Shown here: one piece after another, positions 1 to 10,378 of the stretch | How the letters are laid out: every line of letters starts with the position of its first letter | Position numbering within the stretch: the first letter of the stretch is position 1 | Source of the DNA: Coniferiporia sulphurascens | Lineage: Eukaryota > Basidiomycota > Agaricomycetes > Hymenochaetales > Hymenochaetaceae | Assembly (NCBI GenBank): GCA_002794785.1 | Contig: NBBA01000023.1 | Coordinates: forward strand, 248,001 to 312,000 | Reading direction: 5' to 3' | Length of the DNA: 64,000 nucleotides | Made by a program: the position numbers and the translations under genes | Notes under the pieces: generated by a model | Told to the model about the DNA's origin: nothing | Database searches by the model: none | What the model saw: the letters and a program-made list of their open reading frames with translations, nothing else

Positions 1-1146
1 CCACATTTGGAAAGCAGGTGTGGAGACTCTGCTGGATTTGTACCCCCAGCTCACCATCCATTTCGTATGGTGCCCTGGACACTTGGACATCCCCAGAAAT
101 GAATGGGCTGACACAGAAGCAAAGCTGGCAACTGAGCTCCCCCCATCCGACCTCAAACCTTCCACCTCCGCCCTAAAAGAAGCAGCCATCCACACCCTCA
201 TGGAACGATGGACCCTCTCACTAGCCCGCCCCCTCGCCTCGACTGCTGATAAGTACCTGGCGGTCCATGGCCTACCATCATGCTGACCTCGAAAGCTCCT
301 GATGCATTCGGTTGACCACCCACGCAACGAACTATCCGCAGTCGCACAGGTCCTCTGCCACGCCGGTCCCTACAGGGGATACTGGCTGAGCTTCGACTCG
401 GCCTACCGCCGCAGGCACGGCCTTATCTCGCACTGCAGATGGCACAACCACCCCCCATGGCCAGCACAGTCAACCACCCACATCCTCGGCGGCTGTAGCA
501 CCTTCCACCTGTGGATACAACGCGTGTGGCCACCTTAGGACCCTCTCCCAGTCCACCACTCCGAGTGGGCTGACGAAAACCGCCTCCCAGTTCTGCGCTG
601 TTGGCTCAAGCTAATGGGGCACCTTAACCACCTTTCGGAACGTGCTGCGGGCGCCATCCGGCTGTCTTTTGCCGCGATGGACCTGGATGGGCACCCCACC
701 AACGAGGATATGGACTTGGACCTCCTACAGGATTACATGTGTTGTATGCTTGGACCCCGAACCCAGGACTCGGACCCAGCCCTTTTGGAGCTTTCAGGTA
801 CACTCCCTCCCTTCCCCCTCGAGTAAAAAGCCAGCCTTTCGGAATCCCACATGATACGTCTCGGCCAGCGCTCTCACCCCCCTTACCTCTTCTAAGCTTC
901 TTATTTTAACCTGCCCTCAACTGCTTGGTTTGTTTGTAGCAATATGTATCCCTCCCTCTATCATTTTCTCTACTAAATAGGGGCTCTTCACATGTTGGCA
1001 CCCTCCAGGGAGCAGAGCCCCTGCCCAGTTTTGTGCAATGCGCCATGACAGGCGCCTCTGTTGTTATGTAGTTAGGGCCCCCCCTTCAGGGGGGCAGCTT
1101 GTAATTATGTAGTACTGCAGGAATAATTTAAAAAAAAAAAAAAAAA
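1..1146 (+). mobile_element. LINE copy 1 (subfamily A), 3' end, cut by window edge
   Basis: This is the 3' part of a Tad1/I-like LINE: the end of ORF2 (RNase H tail and Cys/His-rich C-terminus), a 3' UTR from 827, and a tail at 1120-1146 that starts GGAATAATTT and runs into adenines. A GC hairpin lies at 1077-1095, about 40 nt before the tail, as in all copies here. The tail runs straight into ORF1 sequence of copy 2, so copy 1 probably inserted into copy 2 or its neighbour. The other flank is outside the window, so no target duplication can be tested. Confidence 0.85.
2..826 (+). pseudogene. LINE ORF2 C-terminal fragment (RNase H end and Cys/His-rich domain), copy 1
   Basis: One reading frame runs from position 2 to a TAA at 824-826, broken by TGA at 284-286 and TAG at 536-538. 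Visible RNase H residues include the GHLDIPRNEWAD block, whose His and Asp belong to the last catalytic motif. The Cys/His-rich region follows (SHCRWHNHPPWP, then HILGGC), resembling the putative nucleic-acid-binding C-terminus of RNase H-bearing LINEs. At the TGA, related copies have CGC CGA CCC, so it is an Arg codon changed at a CpG. At the TAG, relatives have CGA or CGG. Not functional. Confidence 0.8.
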
Positions 1147-2750
1147 GTCGCCTCTCACCCCGAGAGGACCCCCAGCCCACAACATGAACAGCACACCACA
1201 GGGTTCATGTACTCCCTCACCCACGCCCTGGATGACTTTGACCAGCAAACCAGGAACACCACTACCAAGACAATAGACATCAAGGCAGCACAGTTTGTAG
1301 GCGACCTCCTTTGGAACGTCCAACAGACACTGTCCAGCATTGAGCAAGACAGGACATACCCTGATCACATCATCTACCGCAATGCAGTGATGGCCTACAA
1401 CTTCGCAAGGGAGGGGGCAGTAATCACCCTCCCAGAACCCTTTGCACCAGCTTGCCCCCCCAAAGGGCCCCGGCCACCTCCGGGACCCCCAGCACCACCT
1501 CTGTGACCCCAGAAATGAGGGTGCTGACAGATGCAGTCAAGCGCCTGACAACTGACGTAGCTTCTATTTCACGTCAGATGGCTTCCATCAGCTCTAGGCC
1601 CGCCCCCCAACAACAACAACAACAACAACAACAACTGCAACCTGCCCCACAGGCCGCCATCCAGGCCGCCCCCAACTCCTACACACAGGTAGCCGCAGCA
1701 GCAGCCCCCCCAACATCCACCAACCCAACTCCAGTGGCCCCAGTCGCCAGAGCGGTCATCAACCCGGCACAGAAGAAGAAGAAATGCCAGAGGAAGGTGC
1801 CCCCACCACCCACTATGTACGCCAAGGACCCAACCTTGGTCCTCACCCCCACTGTCAGTATACGGGCCGAAAATCAGAAGTCTGCAATGGCCCTGACTAA
1901 AATGTCCCATGAGTTCTTTGCCTCCCTCCCCACCGCAGACCAAGTCCCGGTCCTCTCCTCTTCATACAATGTAAAGGGGAACATCATGACCACATTCGTG
2001 GCGCACCCATCCTCGGCTAACCCGACCATGGAAACGATCATTGATCGCCACTCCACGGCCTTTGCCTCCCACATGCACACAGAGTGCATCACGACAGGAA
2101 TTAACATCCCAGCCGCCTTCTCCCTAACCCCCTCCAGAGTCTGCCCCAGGTCGGCATTGCACATCTCCATGGTGCCCTGCAAAGACTTCCTGTTCGGCCA
2201 AAACGGACACACCATCAACGAGAAGGCCCTCATGGCCGAAATCCGACACAACCCGGCACTCCATAACCTCGACTTTGTAGTCAACCCACACTTCGCCGCC
2301 ACCAAGGACCACCTGCCGACCCTCGACAGGTGCCCAGTGGTCTTCTCCTTCATCGACCCCGATGGCTCCATCCGTGAACGCCTCCTCAAAAGGCCCTGCA
2401 TCTGGATGTTCAGATCTGCCCTCCGACTCTCGGTCCCACCCATCCGCCCCACTCTCACACAATGTGAGCAGTGCCAGGGCCTAGGCCACGGAACCAAGGG
2501 CTGCCGAGCCCAACCCTGTTGCACTGACTGCGTGGGTGCCCACTTGACCCGCAATCACCGCAAATTGTGCGCCCACTGCGCAACCGACGCAGTGCCCGAA
2601 GGCGACACATGCCCACACCCTCGCCTATGCAACAACTGCAAGGGCGACCACCCCACCACCCTGCCGGCCTGCCCTAAGAAGAGGCGTTACTGCCAAATTG
2701 AAGAGGCCCTTGCCGCCAACCCTGCTGACGATCAGATGGAGGAAATATGA
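1147..2750 (+). pseudogene. LINE ORF1, gag-like zinc-knuckle protein (copy 2), one frameshift
   Basis: ORF1 protein of this LINE type binds element RNA in a ribonucleoprotein. The 5' end is missing. The conserved FVGDLLWNVQQTL block is followed by a -1 frameshift in a C7A3 run near 1455-1464, where copy 5 has C8A3 and copy 16 has C7A4. A 9-residue polyQ tract, a KKKK basic patch and a conserved core (PPPPTMYAKDPTLVLTP onward) follow. Near the C-terminus are CX2CX4HX4C (CEQCQGLGHGTKGC), a Cys/His-rich stretch, and CX2CX3HX5C (CNNCKGDHPTTLPAC). The TGA stop at 2748-2750 overlaps the ORF2 ATG by sharing ATGA. Confidence 0.85.
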
Positions 2751-3661
2751 TAGAGACACTCTCTATCCTACAGTGGAACGCCGCCCGCTCACTAGCGGCG
2801 ATACACTCCCTAATACCTGTCCTTACAACTGACCCATCCCCCCCACACCTAATTCTTATACAGGAACCCCCCTGGTACCAAATAGGACTACAACCCTCAC
2901 TCACCGAATCAACCGGCAATCCAGTTCACAACGTCCCAACCATCCCGGGATACACACCTGCCCTGCCCCCAGAAATGCACCCGCGGGTAGTCATGTATGT
3001 ATCCAGAGCCCTCCCCCCCACCTCCTGGTCGATACTTGGAGCCACATCATATGGTACTGATGTACTGACGGTAGAGGTACGATCCCAACTCACCCTCCAG
3101 GTGTGCAACTACTATGGCATGCACCCCCCAGACAGAGAGAACGCCTCCTCCCAGTACCCAGGTGAGTCCTTCCTATTCTCACTCCCCTCAGCACTAGCCA
3201 CCACCCTACTCGTGGCGGGCGACTTCAACCGTCGCCACCACATGTGGTCCGACTTCTCCATCCCACGACGAGATGACTTGGGGGCACAACCCCTCAATGA
3301 CTTTTTTCGTGGGCATGGCCTCGCACCTGCTCACCTTCCTGACTCTGACTCATGGCCCGACAGTAACCACCGTCGGTGCCCCATTGACATGATATGGGCC
3401 CCACCCGCGGTCAACCCCGACTCTATCCTAGACTTGGGCTCCTCCGACCCCTCACCACTGTCCGACCACACCATCATACGCTGGTCAGTGCCATTTTGGC
3501 CCCCCCCTCCAGTCCTAAAGACATGCTGGCTGCTCCCAGCCGACAAAGAGGAATGGACTGACATAGCCTTCCCTCTCCTGGAAAAAGCCCTTGGCCTTCC
3601 GGGGCACAACATCCACACCCTGGACATCAAGGCGAAAGCGGTTATCGACTCCATGGTCACC

Positions 3662-4375
3662 GGCACAACCACCCCCCCTGGCCTGTGCAGTTGACCGCCC
3701 ACATCCTCAGCGGCTGCAGTACCTTCCACCCGTGGATACGACATGTGTGGCCACCTCGAGACCCTCTCCCAGTCCACCACTCAGAGTGGGCTGACGAAAA
3801 CCACCTCCCGGTTCTGCATCGCTGGCTAAAACTGACAGGACATCTCAACCGCCTCTCTGACCACACTGTGGGCACCATCCGGCTAGCCTTCGCCGTGATG
3901 GACCTGGATGGCCACCCCACTGATGAAGATATGGATGTGGACCTCCTAAGGGAATACATGTGCTGTATGCTTGGACCCCAAACCCGGGACTTGGACCCAG
4001 CCCTTTTGGAGCTATCAGGTACACTCCCCCCTTTTCCATCTGACTAAAAAGCCCGCCTTTCGAATTCCCCATGATACATCTCGGCCAGTGCTCTCGCCCT
4101 CCCTTTCCACTTCTAAGCTTCTTACCCTAACCTGCCCTCACCTGCCTGGTTTGTTCGTAGTGATATGTATCCCTCCCTCTTGAGTTGTTTGCCTACTAAA
4201 TAGGGGCTCTCCACACTTCAGCACCCCTCAGGGAGCAGAGCCCCCACCCAGTTTTGTGCAATGCGCAATGATGGGTGCCTCCGTTGTTATGTAGTTAGGG
4301 CCCCCCCTTTGGGGGGGCAGCTTGTAATTATGTAATACTGCAGGAATAATAATTTAAAAAAAAAAAAAAAAAAAA
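3662..4375 (+). mobile_element. LINE copy 3, 5'-truncated, nested in copy 2 ORF2
   Basis: This 714-bp insert starts abruptly in the Cys/His-rich C-terminal domain (HNHPPWP) and ends in an A tail after GGAATAATAATTT. The duplication GACTCCATGGTC(A/G)CC flanks it at 3647-3661 and 4376-4390, so it is a genuine target-primed insertion with 5' truncation. It carries an uninterrupted ORF2 end with TAA at 4045-4047, the 3' UTR, and a GC hairpin at 4300-4318 with a CTTTGG loop. Confidence 0.93.
3664..4047 (+). pseudogene. LINE ORF2 C-terminus (copy 3), open but without N-terminus
   Basis: About 127 codons of the ORF2 C-terminus remain, from the HNHPPWP part of the Cys/His-rich domain through HILSGC and the tail DLDLLREYMCCMLGP to LPPFPSD and stop. 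No internal stop is present, but endonuclease, RT and RNase H are missing, so it is only a passenger fragment of a truncated insertion. Confidence 0.8.
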
Positions 4376-7300
4376 GACTCCATGGTCGCCACCCTCCAGC
4401 CATTCACCCGCCTCTCAAAACCGTTGAAAATGGAAGTCCCATGGTGGACACCCCACTGCAAGACCCTACTATCCACCATTACAACGGCAACAACCCCCCT
4501 CCAATGAGCATCAGCAAGAAGAGCCTTTAAAAGGGGAGTATGGACGGCCAAACGGCAGTTCTACACCGACCAGGCATTGGAAGCAGACACCTCCAACATC
4601 TGGAACTGGGCCAAGCGTGGCCTCGGCAACCGACCCACCCCCATCCCATTGCTGAAACGGCGAGATGGTACCTTCACCCAAATGGACGAGGAGAAAGGTG
4701 AGCTCTTCTGCAAAACTTTCTTCATGCCCCCCCCACCCCAAGCAGCAGCCAACACCCCGCTCCCACCACCCCAACCAGCTGCCCCGCCCATACTCCTATC
4801 AGAGCTTACAGGGGCACGGGCCAATACATCCAACTTGTTGGCTCTGGGCCTCTCGGGAATAGGTTACCACCCCCTGAAATGGGTGGTGGATGCCTACCCC
4901 GACAAGATTCTTACTCTTTTCAATGACTGCCTGCACTTGGGGCACCACCCTGAATGCTGGCAGGCAGCAAAAGTAGTAATGCTCCGGAAGCCAAACAAGA
5001 AGGACCCCTTTTCGCCACGTTCATACTGGCCCATCACCCTTGAGGAGACCCTAGGGAAACTCCTCGAAAAGATTATCACTAACCAGCTCCAGTACCTCGC
5101 TAACACGAGGGACTGGTTGCCACCTAACCAATATGGGGGACGACAGGGCCATTTGGTCTATGACGCTGCCCAACACCTTTTACAGATTGCGGAATGTGCC
5201 CATTCAGAGGGCCGTGTGTGCTCGGTCCTTGTGGTCGACATACAGGGCTTCTTCAACTCGGTGCACCCACAGCTCCTCCACCAACAGCTGTTGGACCTTG
5301 GTTGTGCCCCAGACATGGCCAACTGGTGTCTGTCCTTCATGATGGATCGGCAGGTAGCTGTCGCTTTTGATGGCACTACCCTCCCAACCACCCCTAAACC
5401 CGACCTTGGCACCCCCCAGGGATTGCCAGTCTCCCCCATCCTGTCAACAATATTCACAGGGGTGGTCCTCCGGTGCTTTCACCAAGCTGGCACCACTGCC
5501 CTGGCATATGTTGACGACCACTTACTAATTTGTGTAGGACCTTCCATAGCATCCAACTGCTGCGAGCTAGTGCGCACCTACCAACAACTTGACACCCTCT
5601 TCGGTGCCATTGGTCTCAACATCGAAGCCGCCAAGACAGAGTGTCTCCATTTCCACCCCCCTCGGCGACACACTGGCTATGACGGCTGGGACACTGCTGG
5701 CATACAGGTCGACCCCAACACCCTCATCCGCCCCTCAATCCCACTGCGATGGCTGGGGATATGGTGGGACCCAAGCCTCTCCTTTAAGCCCCATGTGGAA
5801 CGCATGCGCTCCAAGGGGCTCTCCACCCTCGCCGCACTCCACATACTAGGCAACACCCAACGCAGCATATCGGCCCTCCTACTTCGCCGCCTATATACCT
5901 CCTGTGTTCGCTCTGTCCTATCATGGGGAGCGCCAGTCTGGTACCATGGCCGCCGCCAAAAAACCCTGGTAAACCGCCTGCAGGTGGTACAAAACACGGC
6001 CTGTCGTTGGATCCTGGGCATCTTCAAAGGTGCCTCCCCCCATTCCACTAATTTTCTTTGCTCTGTTCCCCCTCTCTCTTTCTATTTTGAGTATATAAAG
6101 ACAACCCATTCTCTGCGCCTCTGGCGCACCCCGCACTCCATTGGTCATAAATTGTTTAAAAACGTAACTAATAGACCCTTCTCCCTTTCTCTGCAGGTCC
6201 GAGCCCCCCGGGTTCAACAGGTCCCTGCATACACGCACCCCCCATGGACGGACCCACTGGCTTTCATGAAGGGCCGGGTTCACTTCACCACCCCCGTCAC
6301 CCCGGTTAGTGCCGACACCCAAAAATCTTTTGTAACAGCTGTGCGCCAACTAAGCTCCACCCCACACATCCAGGTCTTCACCAACGGCTCCCGCATTGAC
6401 AATAAGTCGGGCTCAGCCATCTGCGCTATGCTGGGCAACACCCAACTCCGGTCACACCGACTGGAGTCCCCCACCTGCGCCACAGCCACGGATGCCGAGG
6501 AGTTCTCCCTCGCTACGGCCCCGGGCTGGGTAGCACGCCATCTCCCAGTGCAACTGCATGTCGCATCGGACGTCTTCTTTCTGTCCAATTCGCTGACTGC
6601 CCTTCACCTCTTCTGAACTTGGGCTGCCGCCCCAGGCGCCCACCTCCTCCACATTTGGAAAGCGGGTGTGGAGACTCTGCTGGACTTGTACCCCCAGCTC
6701 ACCATCCATTTCGCATGGTGTCCCGGACACTCAGACATCCCCGGAAATGAATGGGCTGACACAGAAGCAAAGCTGGCAACTGAGCTCCCCCCATCCGACC
6801 TCAAACCCTCCACCTCCACCCTAAAAGAGGTCGCCATCTGCACCCTCATGGAAAGATGGACGCTCTCACTAGCCCGCCCCCTCGCCTTGACTGCCGACAA
6901 ATACCTGGCGGTCCAGGGCCTACCATCACGCCGACCCCAAAAGCTCCTCATGCATTCAGTCGACCACCCACACAACAAGCTATCCACAGTCGCTCAGGTC
7001 CTCTGCCACGCCGGTCCCTACGGAGGTTACTGGTTGAGTTTTGACTCAGCCTACCGCTGCAGGCATGGCCTGATATCGCACTGCAGATGGCACAACCACC
7101 CCCCCTGGCCCGCACAGTCGACCACCCACATCCTAGGCAGCTGTAGTACCTTCCACCTGTGGATATGATGCGTGTGGCCACCTCGGGACCCTCTCCCAGT
7201 CCACCACTCCAAGTGGGCTGACGAAAACCACCTCCCAGTTCTGCGACATTGGCTAAAGCTAATGGGGCACCTCAACCGCCTATCAGAACATGCTGTGGGC

Positions 7301-7769
7301 GCCATCCGGCTATCTTTTGCTGCAATGGACCTGGATGGACACCCCACCAACAAAGATATGGACTTGGACCTCCTGCGGGATTACATGTGTCATATGCTCG
7401 GACCCAGAACCCAGGACTCGGACCCAGCCCTTTTGGAGCTTTCAGGTACACTCCCTCCCTTCCCTCTTGAGTAAAGCCTGCCTTTCGGTATCCCCCATGA
7501 TACGTCCCGGCTGGTGCTCTCGCCCTCCCTTTCCACTTCTAAGCTTCCTACTTTAACCTGCCCTTAACTGCCTGGTTTGTTCGTAGCAATATGTATCCCT
7601 CCTTCTCCCAAGTTTCACTACTAAATAGGGGCTCTCCACACGTCGGCACCCCTCGGGGAGCAGAGCCCCTGCCCAGTTTTGTGCGATGCACAATGACAGG
7701 CGCCTCTGTTGTTATGTAGTTAGGGCCCCCCCTTCGGGGGGGCAGCTTGTAATTATGTAATACTGCAGG

Positions 7770-7802
<33 letters not shown>

Positions 7803-8251
7803 GACTACAAAGTCGAGGGAATGGAGTGCCGGGTTGTTCCGGATTTCGGCCATGAGGGCCTTCAGGGAGATGTTGTGGTCATTTTGGCTGAAGAGGTAGT
7901 CCATGCAGGGCACCATGGAGATGCAGAGGGCGGACCGGGGGCGGACACAGACAGGGTTGAGCATGTACTGCTTGGGGATCTTGTCGACCTTGACTGAGAG
8001 GCAACGTTCATGCATATGGGCTGCAAAGGCCACGGAGTGTCGATCGATGATCGTGTCTGTGGCCAGAGAGGCAGAGGGAGGGCGCTTAGCAAAGGAGGTC
8101 ACGAGGTTCCCCTTTACATTAAAGGAGGAGGCCAAAACTGTGACCTGGTCAGCAGTGGGAAAGGAGGAGAAGAACTCATGGGCGGTGGCAGTGAGGCGCA
8201 TGGCCAGGAGCTGAATCTCGGCTTTGAGCGAGATGGCCAGGATGAGGACCA
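7803..8251 (-). mobile_element. LINE copy 4 (subfamily B), internal ORF1 fragment, minus strand
   Basis: Read on the minus strand, this is an open ORF1 piece of about 149 codons, from LVLILAISLKAEIQLLAM to SLDFVV. Close relatives occur in copies 12 and 18. It has no tail or 5' end. It is squeezed between the tail of copy 2 and the 5' end of copy 5, with eight unmatched bases at 8252-8259. The matching other part of the host is not in the window, so rearrangement or deletion is likely. Confidence 0.75.
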
Positions 8252-8259
8252 TGCCCTCC

Positions 8260-8317
8260 CATCCTTCTTGACCAGTAACCACCACCATTGACTAGTGTGG
8301 GCAGCTAAAACTCCCCC
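8260..8317 (+). promoter_or_regulatory. LINE 5' UTR, 58 nt, complete 5' terminus (copy 5)
   Basis: The leader starts CATCCTTCTTGACC, continues ACCACCACCAT and ends just before ATGTCGAACCC. Identical 58-nt spacing from CATCC to the ORF1 ATG occurs at 22901, 31692, 38544 and, on the minus strand, 31095. This fixes the element's 5' end and the ORF1 start. With so short a leader, any internal promoter must lie in these bases or in ORF1; that is inference. No TATA-like box is visible. Confidence 0.75.
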
Positions 8318-10378
8318 ATGTCGAACCCAGGCGATTACAGGAACACTCTCCGTCGGACAACCCGAACCAACCCCCCACCCACCCCACCAGCCAACGCCAA
8401 CCCTGACCGGGTCACAAGGATGGCCGCCAACTGGGCCTCCGCGGGCGCCGCCGCTGCTATGAGGCATGGTACCACCGCCCCCACCACCCCCCAACAGGCA
8501 CCCATGAACGATTTCCCGCCACTGACCTCCTCTCCGGACGTCCTGGCACCCTCCCCAGCCATTGGCGACTCACAACTGATCTCAGCCTATGACTTCACCA
8601 CCCAAGCACACGCGGAATCCAGGGCAGCATCCTGAGTCGGCTCCCCAGCCGCCTCGGTAGGGTCAATCCAGGGCTCCATAGAAACTGGTGAGACAGCCCC
8701 AGCAATGGAGGCGGACCCCCACACCCCCCCGCAACAGGTGGGAGGCACAAGCCTTGGGTGGAAACACTCCTCAGCTGCCATGTCGCCTCTCACCCTGAGA
8801 GGACCCCCCAGACGACAACATGAACAGCACACCGCAGGGTTCATGTACTCCCTCACCCGCACCCTGGACGACTTCGACCAGCAAACCAGGAACGCCACTA
8901 CCGAGACAATCGACGTGAAGGCGGCACAATTTGTAGGCAACCTCCTATGGAACGTACAAATGACGCTAGCCAACATTGAGCAAGACAGGACATACCCTGA
9001 CAACATCATTCACCGCAACACGGTAATGGCCTACAACTTCGTGAGGGAAGGGGCAGTGATCGCCCTCCCAGAACCCTTCGCCCCAGCTCACCCCCCCCAA
9101 AGGGCCCCGGCCACCACCGGGACCCCCAACACCGCCCCCGTGACCCCAGAAATGAGGGCGCTGACTGACACAGTCAAGCGCCTGACTACTGACGTAGCTT
9201 CTATATCACATCAGATGGCCTCCATCAGCTCTAGGCCCGCCCCCCGACAACAGCAACAACAACAGCAACCCGCCCCGCAGGCCGCCATCCAGGCTGCCCC
9301 TATCTCCTATGCGAAGGTTGCCGCAGCTGCGGCCCCCCCAACATCCACCAACCCAGACCCAGTGGCCCCAGCTACGGGAGCGGTCATCAACCCGGCCCAG
9401 AAGAAGAAGAGACGCCAAAGGAAGGTGCCCCCGCCACCCACAATGTACGCCAAGGACCCAACCTTGGTCCTCACCCCCACCATCAGCATACGGGCCGAAA
9501 ATCAGAAGTCAGCTATGGCCCTGACTAAAACATCCCGTGAGTTCTTCACCTCCCTCCCCACTGCAGACCAAGTCCTGGTCCTCTCCTCTTCCTACAACAT
9601 AAAGGGGAACATCATGACCACGTTCACGGCACGCCCATCCTCCGCTAACCCGACCACGGAGACGATCATTGACTGTCACACTGCGGCCTACGCCTCCCAC
9701 ATGTGTACGGAGTGCATAGCGGCAGGGATTAATGTCCTGGCCGCATTCTCTCTAACCCCCTCCAGAGTCCGCCCCAGGTCGGCATTGCACATCTCCATGG
9801 TGCCCTGCAAAGACTTCCTGTTTGGCCAGAACGGACACACCATCAACAAGAAGGCCCTCATGGCCGAAATCTGGCACAACCCGGCACTCCGCAACCTTGA
9901 CTTTGTAGTCACCCCCCACTTTGCCGCCACCGAGGACCACCTGCCGACACTTGACAGGTGCCCAGTGGTCTTCTCCTTCATCGATCCTGACAGCACCATA
10001 CACGAACGCCTCCTCAAGAGACCCCGCGTCTGGATGTTCGGATCCGCCCTCCGACTCTCGGTCCCACCGGTCTGCCCCACCCTCACTCAATGCGAGAGGT
10101 GCCAGGGCTTAGGCCATGGAACCAAGGGCTGCCGAGCCCAACCCTGCTGTGCTGACTGCGCGGGCGCCCACCTGACCCGTAATCACCGCAAATTGTGTGC
10201 CCACTGCGCAACTGACACAGTGCCCGAAGGCGACACATGCCCACACCCTCGCCTATGCAACAACTGCAAGGGCGACCACCCCGCCACCCTGCCGGCCTGC
10301 CCTAAGAAGAGGTGTTACCGCCAAATCGAAGAGGCCCTTGCCACCGACCCCATCGACGATCAGATGGAGGAAATATGA
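8318..10378 (+). pseudogene. LINE ORF1, gag-like zinc-knuckle protein (copy 5), single TGA
   Basis: This is the best view of full-length ORF1: 687 codons from MSNPGDYRNT to MEEI, one frame, broken only by TGA at 8633-8635. Copy 16 has CGA at the same codon. In order it shows a low-complexity Pro/Ala/Thr N-terminus, FVGNLLWNVQ near residue 205, polyQ(7), the basic KKKRRQRK patch, the conserved core around PPPPTMYAKD, then CERCQGLGHGTKGC, a Cys/His cluster and CNNCKGDHPATLPAC. A nucleic-acid-binding gag role is inferred from the knuckles. The stop overlaps the ORF2 start (ATGA). Confidence 0.87.

Larger units (their letters stand above)
2747..7474 (+). pseudogene. LINE ORF2 polyprotein: endonuclease, RT, RNase H (copy 2), three TGA stops and a nested insertion
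   Basis: After removing copy 3 and one duplication this is one frame of 1,333 codons, ending TAA. The endonuclease occupies about residues 1-250: E40 in LILIQEPPWY, GDFN at 158-161, SDH at 239-241. RT follows, with VVDIQGFF, GTPQGLPVSP, YVDD at 678-681 and PLRWLGIWWD. RNase H begins near 960. Its first catalytic Asp is Asn (FTNGS, residue 970) and the Asp of SDSLTAL is also Asn (residue 1038); both are CG to CA changes. A Cys/His-rich C-terminus ends the protein. Internal stops at 4505, 6614 and 7166 are all TGA where relatives have, or imply, CGA. ORF2 starts at the ATG overlapping the ORF1 stop. Confidence 0.9.
1147..7802 (+). mobile_element. LINE copy 2 (subfamily A), near-complete, hosting nested copy 3
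   Basis: The copy starts inside ORF1, at the sequence encoding MSPLTPRGPP, and runs through ORF1, the ATGA overlap, ORF2, a 3' UTR (7475 onward), the GC hairpin at 7725-7743 and a pure (TAA)n tail to about 7802. A second, 5'-truncated LINE (3662-4375) sits in its endonuclease-RT linker. Host sequence on either side of that insert repeats a 15-bp target duplication (3647-3661 and 4376-4390, one mismatch, G versus A at a CpG). This is the best preserved ORF2 in the window, interrupted only by three TGA codons. Confidence 0.9.

Noticed and set aside
2124..2554. Long minus-strand ORFs opposite LINE ORF1 (also 9688-10090, 24112-24568 and others)
   Set aside because: They mirror the GC-rich, codon-biased ORF1 and have no independent conservation or domains.
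7770..7802. (TAA)n arrays as independent microsatellites or a CRISPR-like array
   Set aside because: They occur only as LINE tails after GCAGGAATAAT; there are no spacer-repeat units.
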